Source: Nocardioides thalensis
GTDB lineage: Bacteria; Actinomycetota; Actinomycetes; Propionibacteriales; Nocardioidaceae
Length of the DNA stretch: 64,000 nt
Assembly (NCBI RefSeq): GCF_013410655.1
Contig: NZ_JACCFP010000001.1
Span: 2,565,501-2,629,500 of the forward strand
Reading direction: 5' to 3'
A program made the translations under genes and the position numbers. This document shows, piece after piece, positions 1 through 8,476 of the stretch. The first letter of the stretch is position 1, and every line of letters starts with the position of its first letter. Below the pieces are notes generated by a model. That model saw nothing but the letters and a program-made list of their open reading frames with translations, was not told the DNA's origin and ran no database searches.

Positions 1-3000
1 TTCAGAGTCGCGAGGAGGCGGAGCAGGACCTGGAGGCGGGGGCCGAACCCGATCTTGCGCTCCTTGAGGAACCGCGTGAGGATCGGCGGCCGCAGCTGGA
101 ACGTCACCTTGGTGCCTGCCGGCACCTGCGTGCGCACGTCGTCGAGGGCGCTCGGCGCGGTGAGCAGCCGCGCGACCTCGTACTCGTCCTTGTAGGCGGT
201 CAGCTTGAACAGGTAGCGGGCCGCCGCCTCGCTGAAACGGGTCTCGGTCGTGACGGCGCGCTCCTTCTCCCAGAGGCGTCCCACGAGGTCGACGTACGCC
301 TTCGCGGTCGCCTGGCCCTGGAAGTCCACGAGCTGCGGCGCCCGGACGTCGACCAGCCGGCGCACCTCGCCGTCGAACGGAGCCGACGCGAGCGCGGGCA
401 CCTCGACGGGCCGCGCGGGCTTCACCGTGCGGGCGGTGGCCTTCCGGAACGCCTCGGGAGCCGCCACGGACGCCCGGCCCCACCGGAAGGCCGCGACGTT
501 GGCGGCGACAGCGACGCCGTTGATGCCGACGGCCTCCTCGATCGCCTCGGCGGCGATCGGCAGGGCGCCGGCCTGGTAGGCCGCGCCGACGAGCAGGAAG
601 TTCGCGGCCGCCGTGCTTCCGAACAGCACCTCGGCGGCGGCGAGCGCGTCGAACGCCGTGACGTCGGCCGCGACCCCGGCGACCCGGGCGAGGAGCTCGT
701 CGGACCCGGGATAGGCGATCGACTTGTCGTAAACCATCGGCCCCGTGGGCGTCTGGCTCGTCGACACCACCGCCACGGTGTGCCCGCGGTCGCCGTACGC
801 CAGGTTCTTGCCCTCGGCCAGCGTGAGCAGGTCGAAGCCGATCAACGCGTCCGCAGAGCCGGGCGTCACCCGGTTGGACGGCTCGACCGCACCGGGCCCG
901 AAGCGCAGGTGCCCGGTGACCGGTCCCGCCTTCTGGCTCATGCCGACCTGGTCGAGCGACTCCACGCCGTAGCCGGCCCGCAGCGCCGCGGTGGCCAGCA
1001 CCTGGTTGACCGTGACGATGCCGGTGCCGCCGATGCCGGCCATGAAGACGCTGAACGTCCGGTCGAGCGGCTGGTACGTCGGCGCGGGGACCTGCGGCGG
1101 CTCGGGGGTGGCCTTGCGCGCCACCTTCGCAGCCGGGTCGGTCTCGACCGTCATGAACGACGGACACTCCCCCTGCACGCACGTGTAGTCGGTGTTGCAA
1201 CCGGTCTGGTCGATGCGGGTCTTGCGGCCGAGCTCGGTGTCGACCGGCTGTACCGACAGGCAGTTGCTCTTCACACCACAGTCGCCGCAGCCCTCGCAGA
1301 CGGCCTCGTTGATCACGACCCGCTTGGTGCGCGGCGCGAGCGTGCCGCGCTTGCGCTGCCGGCGCGCGTCGGCGGCGCAGTGCTGGTCGTAGATCAGCAC
1401 GGTCACGCCCGGGATCTCGCGCAGCTCGCGCTGGGCCTCGTCGAGGCGGTCGCGGTGCCACAGGCGCACGCCCGGTGCGAGGTCGCGCTTGCGGTAGCGC
1501 TCCGGCTCGTCGGCGCACACGATCACCGCGCTGACGCCCTCGTTGACCAGCTTGTGGGTCAGCTGCGCCATCGCCACGGCACCTTGGCGCTTCTGCGCGC
1601 CGGTCATCGCCACCACGTCGTTGTGCAGCAGCTTGTAGGTGATGTTGACGCCGGCGGCCACGCACGCCTGGACGGCCAGCTGGGCGGAGTGGAAGAACGT
1701 GCCGTCGCCGACGTTCTGGAACGTGTGGGTGCTGTGGCTGTAGGGCGCCTGCCCGATCCACTGCGCACCCTCGCCGCCCATCTGCGTGATGCCGGTGACC
1801 GCGCTGTCGTCGCGCTGCGACACCGTCACGAGCGTGTGGCAGCCGATGCCGCCCGCGCCGAGCGAGCCGTCGGGGATCGCGGTCGAGCGGTTGTGCGGGC
1901 AGCCGCTGCAGAAGTACGGCAGCCGCGACGTCGACAGCAGCGGCAGGTCGATGCGGGTCGGCGGCTCGGGCGTCATCTCGGCGCGCCCGGCCAGAGCCCG
2001 GCGCAGCGGCTTGAGGAGGCGACCCGCGGTCAGCTCGCCCTCGAGCGGGACCAGCGGCACGCCGGCGCTGTCGTTCTTGCCGACGATCGCCGGCGCGCCG
2101 GGACGGCCGTACAGGATCTCGCGGACGCCCTGCTCGATGAACGCGGTCTTGTCCTCGACGACCACGATCTCGTCGAGGCCGTCGGCGAACTCCTCCACGA
2201 CGGTCGGCTCGACCGGCCACATCATGCCGAGGCGCAGCACCCGGACGCCGGCGGCGACCAGGTCGTCGTGACCGAGGCCGAGGTCGGTCAGCGCCTGGCG
2301 CGTGGAGTCGTAGCAGCTGCCGGAGGCGATGATGCCTACCTTCGCGTCCGGCGTCTTGACCTCGATCCGGTTGAGCTTGTTGGCGGCGGCGTACGCCTTC
2401 ACGACTGCCATCCGCGGGCCGTAGAGCTTCGCCTCCGCGCCGACGATGCGGTCGGGAAACAGCTCGATCTTCGTCGGCTCGTAGGTGTACGGCGCACCGC
2501 CCCACTCGACGGTCGGGACCACGGGGTCGAGCACGCCGATCTCGGGCTGCACCACCCAGGCGCCGTCGGCGACGTCGGCCACGATCTTCAGCGCGACCAC
2601 GCACCCGGACGCGCGGGACAGGGCGATCCCCTCCATGCCGTACTCGACGATCTCGGAGGAGTTGCGCGGGAACAGCACGGGGATGCCGAGCGAGGCGAGC
2701 GTGCGCTCGCTGACGGCGGGGACCGACGACGACTTCGCCGCCGGGTCGTCGCCGACGAGCATCAGCATGCCGCCGTTGCGGTGCCCGCCGTACATGTTGG
2801 CGTGGCGGAAGGAGTCGAGGGCGCGGTCGACGCCGGGGCCCTTGCCGTACCAGACGCCGGTGACGCCGTCGTACTTGCTGGTGTCGAGGGTGACAGCCGA
2901 CTGGGTGCCCCACACGGCGGTGGCGGCGAGCTCCTCGTTGAGGCCGGGGACGACGGTGATGTCGGAGTCGGCCATCTCCTGCTTGAGGCCCAGGAGCAGC

Positions 3001-3209
3001 GTGTCGAGCCCGCCCAGCGGGCTGCCCGGGTAGCCGGAGATGAACGTGCCGGTGCGCAGGCCGCGACGACGGTCGAGGGCGCGCTGCTCGACGAGCATGC
3101 GGGCGATCGCCTGCACGCCGGTCAGCAGCACCGGCCCCGCGCCGACGCGGTAGCGGTCGGCCAGGTCGTAGGCCTCGAACGCGGTCCCCGGCTCGAAGAC
3201 CGCGGTCAC
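1..3209 (-). CDS. Indolepyruvate:ferredoxin oxidoreductase-family protein (fused, 3' end outside window)
   Basis: Fused alpha/beta-type 2-oxoacid:ferredoxin oxidoreductase, expected to decarboxylate a 2-oxo acid to acyl-CoA with thiamine diphosphate and an iron-sulfur acceptor. Start is GTG at 3209, whose first bases overlap the vdh stop in a GTGA. The translation opens with a pyrimidine-binding domain (ISGYPGSPLGG near residue 55). A thiamine-diphosphate half follows, with CSGCPHNRS near residue 435. A ferredoxin-like cysteine cluster (CEGCGDCG, then CNTDYTCVQGECPS) lies near residues 635-670. The gamma-like domain (MAGIGGTGIVTVNQ) comes next. About 1069 codons are present, and relatives run to roughly 1150-1200, so some 100 C-terminal residues are missing. 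True substrate (arylpyruvate or branched-chain oxo acid) is not visible. Coupling to vdh favours branched-chain oxo acids; that is inference. Confidence 0.9.
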   Translation of the reverse strand, partial: MTAVFEPGTAFEAYDLADRYRVGAGPVLLTGVQAIARMLVEQRALDRRRGLRTGTFISGYPGSPLGGLDTLLLGLKQEMADSDITVVPGLNEELAATAVWGTQSAVTLDTSKYDGVTGVWYGKGPGVDRALDSFRHANMYGGHRNGGMLMLVGDDPAAKSSSVPAVSERTLASLGIPVLFPRNSSEIVEYGMEGIALSRASGCVVALKIVADVADGAWVVQPEIGVLDPVVPTVEWGGAPYTYEPTKIELFPDRIVGAEAKLYGPRMAVVKAYAAANKLNRIEVKTPDAKVGIIASGSCYDSTRQALTDLGLGHDDLVAAGVRVLRLGMMWPVEPTVVEEFADGLDEIVVVEDKTAFIEQGVREILYGRPGAPAIVGKNDSAGVPLVPLEGELTAGRLLKPLRRALAGRAEMTPEPPTRIDLPLLSTSRLPYFCSGCPHNRSTAIPDGSLGAGGIGCHTLVTVSQRDDSAVTGITQMGGEGAQWIGQAPYSHSTHTFQNVGDGTFFHSAQLAVQACVAAGVNITYKLLHNDVVAMTGAQKRQGAVAMAQLTHKLVNEGVSAVIVCADEPERYRKRDLAPGVRLWHRDRLDEAQRELREIPGVTVLIYDQHCAADARRQRKRGTLAPRTKRVVINEAVCEGCGDCGVKSNCLSVQPVDTELGRKTRIDQTGCNTDYTCVQGECPSFMTVETDPAAKVARKATPEPPQVPAPTYQPLDRTFSVFMAGIGGTGIVTVNQVLATAALRAGYGVESLDQVGMSQKAGPVTGHLRFGPGAVEPSNRVTPGSADALIGFDLLTLAEGKNLAYGDRGHTVAVVSTSQTPTGPMVYDKSIAYPGSDELLARVAGVAADVTAFDALAAAEVLFGSTAAANFLLVGAAYQAGALPIAAEAIEEAVGINGVAVAANVAAFRWGRASVAAPEAFRKATARTVKPARPVEVPALASAPFDGEVRRLVDVRAPQLVDFQGQATAKAYVDLVGRLWEKERAVTTETRFSEAAARYLFKLTAYKDEYEVARLLTAPSALDDVRTQVPAGTKVTFQLRPPILTRFLKERKIGFGPRLQVLLRLLATL

Positions 3210-4300
3210 CGCGCGAGCTCCGCGCGGCGGGCGGCGAGGCGCTGCTCCACGACGGCGTCGGCCGCGGCGCTGGTGGTCACGCCGAGCTCCTCGGCGTGCA
3301 CCAGGATCTCGGTGGTCGTGTCGGCGATCCGGGCGATCTTGGCCTCCACCTCCTCGCGGGTGGCGTCGACGAGCTCGCCGCCGACCTGCACCAGACCCCC
3401 GGCGTTGGCGACGTAGTCGGGCACCCAGAGGATGCCCCGCGCGTGCAGCTCGTCGGCGACCTCGTGGGTCGCGAGCTGGTTGTTGGCACCGCCGCACACG
3501 ATCGCTGCCTTCATGTCGCGGACGGTCGCGGCGGTCAGGGTCGCGCCGAGGGCGCAGGGCGCGTAGACGTCGACGTCCTCGTCGAGGACGGACGGTACGG
3601 CGCGCACGTGTGCCAGCGTCGAGGTGAGCGCATCGAGCGCCGGCTGGTGGGGGTCGGCCACGAGGATCCGCTCGACGCCGGCCGAGGACAGCAGGGCGAC
3701 CAGGCGCGAGCCCACCTTGCCGACGCCCTCGACGCCGACGGTGCGGCCGGCGAGGCCGTCCTCGCCGTACCGGTGCTCGGCGGCGGCGCGCATCGCGCTG
3801 AAGACGCCGTACGCCGTGGAGTAGCCGCTGTCGCCGGAGCCGCCGGCGTTCTTGCCGACAACGTGGCGGGTCACCTCGGCGACGACGTCGAGGTCATCGG
3901 CGGTGGAGCCCACGTCGGCCGCGGTGATGTAGCGCCCGCCGAGCGTGTCGACGAACCGGCCGTAGGCGAGGAGGAGCTCGCGCGACTTGATGCGCTCGGG
4001 GTCGCCGATGATGACGGCCTTGCCGCCACCGAGGTCCATGCCCGCGGCCGCCGCCTTGTAGGTCATGCCCTGCGCGAGGCGCAGCACGTCGGTGAGCGCC
4101 TCGGCCTCGGACGCGTAGGGATAGATCCGGGTGCCGCCCAGCGCGGGGCCGAGTGTCGTGTCGTGGATGGCGATGATCGCCTTGAGGCCGCTCGCGCGGT
4201 CATGGCAGAAGACGACCTGCTCGTGGGCGGCGGCACCGAGCTCGTCGGTGCGATCGAAGACAAGCCCGTCCAGGCGGGCCGGCGCTGCATTTGCGGACAC
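3206..4300 (-). CDS. vdh: Valine/leucine dehydrogenase (Glu/Leu/Phe/Val dehydrogenase family)
   Basis: NAD-dependent oxidative deamination of branched-chain amino acids to 2-oxo acids in the cytoplasm. The N-terminal catalytic domain carries the glycine-rich LGGTRIYPY stretch and GMTYKAAAAGMDLGGGKAVI, whose lysines are the family's substrate and catalytic residues. A Rossmann fold follows with GRTVGVEGVGKVGSRL. The 364-residue length matches Streptomyces Vdh and Bacillus leucine dehydrogenase. I chose GTG 4300 rather than GTG 4309 because AGGAG lies 8 nt before 4300 and directly abuts 4309. The stop overlaps the GTG of the downstream oxidoreductase, so deamination and oxo-acid oxidation are probably made from one mRNA. 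Substrate preference (Val, Leu or Ile) cannot be read from sequence. Confidence 0.93.
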   Translation of the reverse strand: MSANAAPARLDGLVFDRTDELGAAAHEQVVFCHDRASGLKAIIAIHDTTLGPALGGTRIYPYASEAEALTDVLRLAQGMTYKAAAAGMDLGGGKAVIIGDPERIKSRELLLAYGRFVDTLGGRYITAADVGSTADDLDVVAEVTRHVVGKNAGGSGDSGYSTAYGVFSAMRAAAEHRYGEDGLAGRTVGVEGVGKVGSRLVALLSSAGVERILVADPHQPALDALTSTLAHVRAVPSVLDEDVDVYAPCALGATLTAATVRDMKAAIVCGGANNQLATHEVADELHARGILWVPDYVANAGGLVQVGGELVDATREEVEAKIARIADTTTEILVHAEELGVTTSAAADAVVEQRLAARRAELAR

Positions 4301-4391
4301 GCGTCTCACTCCTCACTCATCCGGGCGGAGCTGGTGGTCCGGTCCGGAGCAATGGCCGGGGAGCCCGGGTGAGGGCGCCCCGTCGGGGGAC

Positions 4392-4418
4392 GGTCACAGG
4401 GTGGGTGACCGTGTGACC
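4392..4418. promoter_or_regulatory. Possible operator between vdh and the divergent phosphoesterase
   Basis: GGTCACA at 4392-4398 and TGTGACC at 4412-4418 form a 7-bp inverted repeat with 13 bp between. A third half-site, GTGACC at 4405-4410, lies inside. It sits about 90 bp upstream of either gene start in a divergent region. The bound regulator, if any, is unknown. Confidence 0.35.
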
Positions 4419-4514
4419 CACATCATGGTCCAACCGGATGCCCGATGAACAGTTGGCACGCCCTCTAGGCGGTCCACCGGTGGGTACCTGTCGGGCAGCA
4501 CAGGGAGGGGATCC

Positions 4515-5903
4515 ATGCCGCGACCCGAGGTCCATGTCGAGCCGTTCGTCCACCTGGTCGACGTCACGCACGACGCGGCGCTGGTCGCGTGGGGTGCGTT
4601 CCACTTCCGGCGGGACCACGCGGAGCAGCGGTGGGAGATCGTCGACGACTCCGAGCTCCAGGAGGGCTTCGGCCGGCACACCTGCATCGGCCACGACGCC
4701 GAGCCGTTCGGCGCCGGGGTCGTCGAGGTGCTCGACGCAGGTGGCGGCGTGGTCGCCCGGGCGACGACGGAAGACCGCACCTGGGCCTGGGTCGACGGGC
4801 TCGCGGCCGACTCGACGTACACCTATCGCGTGCTGGTCGACGGCGCGGAGTGGGCCGCCGGCGAGCGCCACGACTGGGTCGAGGACCGCCGGGGCGGCTA
4901 CGACCTCGCTCCGGCGGGTCGTTCCTACGACCTCCGCTTCCGCACCTTCCCGGCGCCGGACGGCCCGACTCCCCCGCTGCGGTTCCTGGCTCTCGGCGAC
5001 TACGGCGTCGGGATCCGCTCGGACTCGGAGTCGAGCCGCCGCCAACGCCGCGTGGCAGAGGTCCTCGACCGGCTGGTCGCCGAGGGCGACGTCCGCTTCG
5101 TCGTGTCGCTCGGCGACAACATCTACCAGGGCGAGCAGGGCGCGGTGGACGACGAGAGCGGTGGCGAGGACGACGACTGGTACTCCAGCTTCTTCCAGCC
5201 CTACCGCTACGCCCTCGCGCAGGTGCCGTTCTTCCCCGTCATCGGCAACCACGACACGACCGACACCGAGGGCAGCGACGACCGCGCGCAGATGGCGGAC
5301 AACTTCCACCTCGCCGAGCGCTTCCAGGGCCCCGGGCGCAGCAGGATCGAGCCCGGCCTCTTCTACACCGTCCGGTTCGGCGAGGACCTCGAGCTGGTCG
5401 GCATCGACACCTCCCAGGACCCCGAGGAGGACGTGAGCCGGCACTTCCTCGCCGAGCGCCAGCTGGCCTGGCTGCGCCGGGTGTTCGCCGAGCCCGGCGT
5501 GCGGTGGCGGATCCCGCTCTCGCACCACCCGGCGTACTGCGCCGGTCCACATCACGAGGACGACGCGGACATGATCGACGCGCTCGTGCCGCTCTTCGAC
5601 AGCGCCGACGTGCGCCTCGTGCTCGCCGGCCACGAGCACAACTTCCAGGTGGGCCGCATCGGCAAGAGGACGTACGTCGTCTCCGGCGCCGGGGGCAAGG
5701 TGCGCGAGGAGGCGCCGGCCCGGCTCGGCGAGCCCGGCGCCGAGGCATGGGCGGCGCACGCGCACCTGCTGGTGGTCGACGTCGACGGCGAGCGTGCCGA
5801 GCTGACGCCGGTCTCCGGCCTGCTCGCGGACGGGACGCCGCACCTGCTCACCGCGCTGGATGCGGACAACCGCGTCGTCCGGCCGCCGTTCACGGTCGAG
5901 TAG
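4515..5903 (+). CDS. Calcineurin-like metallophosphoesterase with N-terminal Fn3-like domain
   Basis: Binuclear-metal phosphohydrolase of the purple-acid-phosphatase/PhoD-like superfamily. Residues about 1-150 form a beta-rich region resembling the purple-acid-phosphatase N-terminal domain. The metal-site motifs then follow in order: LGDYGVG (near 160), GDNIYQ, GNHD, SHHP and GHEHNF near residue 375. No signal peptide is visible, so it appears cytoplasmic, unlike most alkaline phosphatases of this type. The start has a strong GGGAGGGG ribosome site. The 3' end overlaps the convergent downstream gene by 14 bp. Substrate is not predictable from sequence. Confidence 0.85.
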   Translation: MPRPEVHVEPFVHLVDVTHDAALVAWGAFHFRRDHAEQRWEIVDDSELQEGFGRHTCIGHDAEPFGAGVVEVLDAGGGVVARATTEDRTWAWVDGLAADSTYTYRVLVDGAEWAAGERHDWVEDRRGGYDLAPAGRSYDLRFRTFPAPDGPTPPLRFLALGDYGVGIRSDSESSRRQRRVAEVLDRLVAEGDVRFVVSLGDNIYQGEQGAVDDESGGEDDDWYSSFFQPYRYALAQVPFFPVIGNHDTTDTEGSDDRAQMADNFHLAERFQGPGRSRIEPGLFYTVRFGEDLELVGIDTSQDPEEDVSRHFLAERQLAWLRRVFAEPGVRWRIPLSHHPAYCAGPHHEDDADMIDALVPLFDSADVRLVLAGHEHNFQVGRIGKRTYVVSGAGGKVREEAPARLGEPGAEAWAAHAHLLVVDVDGERAELTPVSGLLADGTPHLLTALDADNRVVRPPFTVE

Positions 5904-6318
5904 CGATCGCGATCCATCGTCGCTGGCGACGGGTCTCGACGGCGCGCCGGTGATAGCTCGCCCGCACCCAGTCGACGGCTTCCGCCGGGTCGACCCCGCT
6001 CATGACGGCGAGCACCGCGATCGCCGTGCCGGTCCTGCCGATGCCGCCGCCGCACGCCACCTCGACCCGCTCGGTGGCGGCCCGGTCGTGCGCCTCCCGC
6101 AGCGCGGCGACAGCCTCGTCGGTCGAGGCCGGCAGCCGGAAGTCCGGCCATCGCACCCAGCGGCTCGGCCACGCGGTGATCCGCGGGTCCTTGCCCAGGA
6201 GGTAGACGGCGAAGTCCGGGGCGGGCACGTCGCCCCGCGGACGCCGTACGGCGGTGCCGCGGACGACGCGCCCGTCGGGCAGCCGGACCGCCCCCGGCGC
6301 CGCGCCCCAGTCGTCCAT
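5890..6318 (-). CDS. Protein-tyrosine-phosphatase-like protein
   Basis: Small (142 aa) cysteine-dependent phosphatase. The P-loop reads ACGGGIGRTGTA, a C-x5-R-T signature typical of tyrosine and dual-specificity phosphatases, with an upstream WPSRWVRWPDFRLP segment that could carry the general-acid aspartate. Start could be ATG 6318 or the adjacent GTG 6321. It begins 8 bp after the stop of the SufR-like regulator and is likely cotranscribed with it. The second copy of that regulator has no such phosphatase neighbour, so the link may be local. Substrate (protein, lipid or nucleotide phosphate) is unknown. Confidence 0.75.
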   Translation of the reverse strand: MDDWGAAPGAVRLPDGRVVRGTAVRRPRGDVPAPDFAVYLLGKDPRITAWPSRWVRWPDFRLPASTDEAVAALREAHDRAATERVEVACGGGIGRTGTAIAVLAVMSGVDPAEAVDWVRASYHRRAVETRRQRRWIAIATRP

Positions 6319-6326
6319 CACCGACC

Positions 6327-7019
6327 TCACTCCGGGGCGCCGGCCTCGGCCCGCGCCTTGACGCAGCACTGGTCGGGCCCGGGTTCGAGGCAGGCGCGGA
6401 CCCCGTCGTACCCGAGTCCGTCGACGACGCCCTGCACGAAGTCGTGGTTGAGCCCGCACACCAGCTCGGTGTGCTTGCGGGCGAGCGAGTCGAACGGGCA
6501 GTTGCTGAGCAGCACCTCGTCGACGTCGATGCGCGGCTCGTAGCCCTGGATCGCCAGCACCTGCGCGACGGCCGCCAGCGGCTCGGCATCCGCAGCAATC
6601 CCCTCCGCCGAGTCGCCGAGAGCGCGTCCCTCCTCGCGGGCGACCTCGCTCATCGCGGTCGGGAGCGCCACGCCGTCGGCGGCCCGGGTCACCGCGGCCG
6701 CGAGGATGTCGCCCACCAGGTCGTAGCGCCGGGGCGGCAGCGAGACGGCGAACTCCTGGGCCGCGCGGCGGTACAGCTTGCTCGGCCGGCCGGCGCCAGG
6801 ACCGGACCGACCGCTGAGTCGGCGGTACTCGACCTCGAGCAGGCCCTCGGCGACGAGCTTGTCGAGGTGGAAGTTCACGTTGTGCTGCGCGATGTCGAGC
6901 GCGCTGGCCGCCTGCTCGCGGCCCACCGGCTCGGGCTGGGCGACGACGTACTCATAGAGCGCGCGGCGCGTGTCGTCGGCGAGCGCGCCGATGCCGGCCG
7001 CCTTCGTCCCCAGCTCCAT
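6327..7019 (-). CDS. ArsR/SufR-like winged-helix regulator with C-terminal cysteine cluster (copy 1)
   Basis: DNA-binding regulator of 230 residues. Residues about 10-85 form a winged helix (LADDTRRALYEYV, then HNVNFHLDKLVAEGLLEVEYRR). The C-terminal half holds NCPF (Cys174), LVCGLN (Cys188) and QCCV (Cys218-219), an arrangement like the iron-sulfur site of SufR-type repressors. Cofactor binding is inferred, not shown. A paralogue at 32414-33103 keeps the same cysteines (175, 189, 221, 222) and the same 14-residue step between the first two. Each copy is divergent from a small DoxX-like membrane protein. The operator at 7029-7095 probably lets it control both itself and that partner, by redox, nitric oxide or iron-sulfur status. 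Confidence 0.82.
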   Translation of the reverse strand: MELGTKAAGIGALADDTRRALYEYVVAQPEPVGREQAASALDIAQHNVNFHLDKLVAEGLLEVEYRRLSGRSGPGAGRPSKLYRRAAQEFAVSLPPRRYDLVGDILAAAVTRAADGVALPTAMSEVAREEGRALGDSAEGIAADAEPLAAVAQVLAIQGYEPRIDVDEVLLSNCPFDSLARKHTELVCGLNHDFVQGVVDGLGYDGVRACLEPGPDQCCVKARAEAGAPE

Positions 7020-7028
7020 GAGCGCAGT

Positions 7029-7095
7029 CTAAAACAGAAAGTCCTTGACACAACAGTGCCCGCGGGTCTCTACTTCTAATAAAGTTCTGTTTTAG
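7029..7095. promoter_or_regulatory. Inverted-repeat operator pair framing the divergent promoter
   Basis: CTAAAACAGAA at 7029-7039 and its perfect reverse complement TTCTGTTTTAG at 7085-7095 lie 56 bp apart centre to centre, inside a 93-bp divergent region. A -35-like TTGACA (7045-7050) and a central CCCGCGGG (7059-7066) fall between them. The AT-rich arms stand out against the surrounding high GC. Best explained as binding sites for the adjacent winged-helix regulator. Confidence 0.7.
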
Positions 7096-7112
7096 TAGAA
7101 TAGGAGGCCGTC

Positions 7113-7535
7113 ATGGCGACTTCGACCACCGCCACCCCCGCCACGAGCCAGGGCCGCCGCACCGGCGCCGACCTGGCGTACCGGCTGCTCCGCACCGTCT
7201 TCACGGTCGCACCCATCGCGTTCGGGCTCGACAAGTTCGCCGAGCTGCTGACCGAGTGGGACAGGTACCTCGCGCCCTGGGTCAACGACCTCGTGCCGGG
7301 CAGCGCGCACGACGCGATGCTCGGCGTGGGCGTGATCGAGATCGTCGCGGGCGTCGTCGTCGCGATCGCGCCCCGCCTCGGCGGACCGCTCGTCGCCGCC
7401 TGGCTGGCGGGGATCATCCTCAACCTGGTGACCATGGGCGAGTACTACGACGTCGCCCTGCGCGACTTCGGCCTGCTCGCTGGAGCGCTCGCGCTCGCGC
7501 TCCTCGCGTGGGACGCCCGGCGTCGGAGGGATTGA
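7113..7535 (+). CDS. DoxX-like small integral membrane protein (copy 1)
   Basis: 140-residue protein with about four membrane helices. The N-terminal 15-20 residues are Thr/Ala-rich and cytosolic. A FGLDKFAELLTEWDRYLAPW segment is followed by NDLVPG and IAPRLGG. These match the paralogue at 33226-33699 position by position (FGLDK, W..YLA.W.ND, PG.A.DA, PR.GG). Membership of the DoxX/DoxD-like superfamily is my reading of the four-helix topology, and function is unknown. AGGAGG lies 5 nt upstream of the ATG. It is divergent from the cysteine-cluster regulator, so likely under its control. Confidence 0.8.
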   Translation: MATSTTATPATSQGRRTGADLAYRLLRTVFTVAPIAFGLDKFAELLTEWDRYLAPWVNDLVPGSAHDAMLGVGVIEIVAGVVVAIAPRLGGPLVAAWLAGIILNLVTMGEYYDVALRDFGLLAGALALALLAWDARRRRD

Positions 7536-7539
7536 CGTC

Positions 7540-8460
7540 CTACGCCGGGCTCGAGGACAGGGCGTCGATCAGGGCGGCGTGCCCGATGGCGATGGCACTC
7601 TCGATCGACGCCAGGTCCTTGGTCAGCCGGGACACGTCGTGGGCGCCGGGCGGCGGCCGCACCTGGGTGAGGTGCGCAGACTCGTGGCGGGCGGCGTCGG
7701 TCGACCGGTAGTGCTCGTGACGCACCCGGTGGCTCCGGCCGGCGCCGCGGGCGTGGCGCAGGAAGTACGGCGCGAGCGCGAGCCGCTCGAGCCTCGACCC
7801 GGCGGGCAGCTGGCCCTCCCGGCGGGTGCGCAGGACCAGGACGTGGGTGGCGCCCTGCGCCACCGCGGTCGGCCACGGCACCGCCTCCGACAAACCACCG
7901 TCGACGAACGTACGCCCGCCCAGCGGCACCGGCCGCCCGGCGAGGAGCGGCATGCAGGCCGACGCACGCAGGGCGGTCTGCACGGACACCCGGTCGGTCA
8001 GGTGCGGAGCCAGGTCCGCCGACTCACCCGTCCGCGCGTCCGTCGCGATCGGGTGGAGCGTGATCGGGTTCGCGAGGATCGCCTCGAAGTCCATCGGCGT
8101 CAGCCGCTCGTAGACGTGGCCCACCAGCACCTCCAGGTCGACGACCGGTCCCCCGCGCAGGAGCCGCCGCGGATCCGTCACCCCGGCGGCCGCCACCTCC
8201 GGCGACGCCCACGACGGCAGCCAGCGCTGCGCCTCTCCCGTCAGCAGCCACGCCGCGTTGAGCGCACCCCCGGAGGTGCCGTACACCGCGTCGAAGCAGT
8301 CGGTCAGCCCGAGCTCGTCGATCGCGAGGCACATCCCGGCCGAGTACGCCGCGCGGTTGCCGCCGCCCTCGATCGCCAGCGCGACCCGGTGCCCGTCCGA
8401 GCGAGCACCCGGACGACTGCCGGCCTCGCGGCGCGCTCGCAGCACATCGGCCACCGTCAT
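7540..8460 (-). CDS. Patatin-like phospholipase
   Basis: Serine acyl hydrolase of the patatin family (306 aa). It shows the oxyanion loop EGGGNRAAYSAG near residue 30, the nucleophile elbow GTSGG near 60 and the catalytic dyad aspartate in VDGGLSE near residue 190. It is expected to cleave acyl esters of glycerolipids. No signal peptide is seen. I start at ATG 8460, 16 bp after the TetR stop; the longer open frame would run through the TetR gene. It is therefore a second gene of the TetR transcript and likely autoregulated with it. Confidence 0.87.
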   Translation of the reverse strand: MTVADVLRARREAGSRPGARSDGHRVALAIEGGGNRAAYSAGMCLAIDELGLTDCFDAVYGTSGGALNAAWLLTGEAQRWLPSWASPEVAAAGVTDPRRLLRGGPVVDLEVLVGHVYERLTPMDFEAILANPITLHPIATDARTGESADLAPHLTDRVSVQTALRASACMPLLAGRPVPLGGRTFVDGGLSEAVPWPTAVAQGATHVLVLRTRREGQLPAGSRLERLALAPYFLRHARGAGRSHRVRHEHYRSTDAARHESAHLTQVRPPPGAHDVSRLTKDLASIESAIAIGHAALIDALSSSPA

Positions 8461-8476
8461 GGCCCGGATCCTCGCA

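Noticed and set aside
780..3416. Long plus-strand open frame opposite the oxidoreductase gene
   Set aside because: Composition-driven shadow: Arg/Ala/Gly/His-rich translation with no domain, opposite a clear conserved enzyme.
4474..4483. CCACCGGTGG palindrome upstream of the phosphoesterase
   Set aside because: A 10-bp GC palindrome is expected by chance in this base composition, and nothing else marks it as a site.
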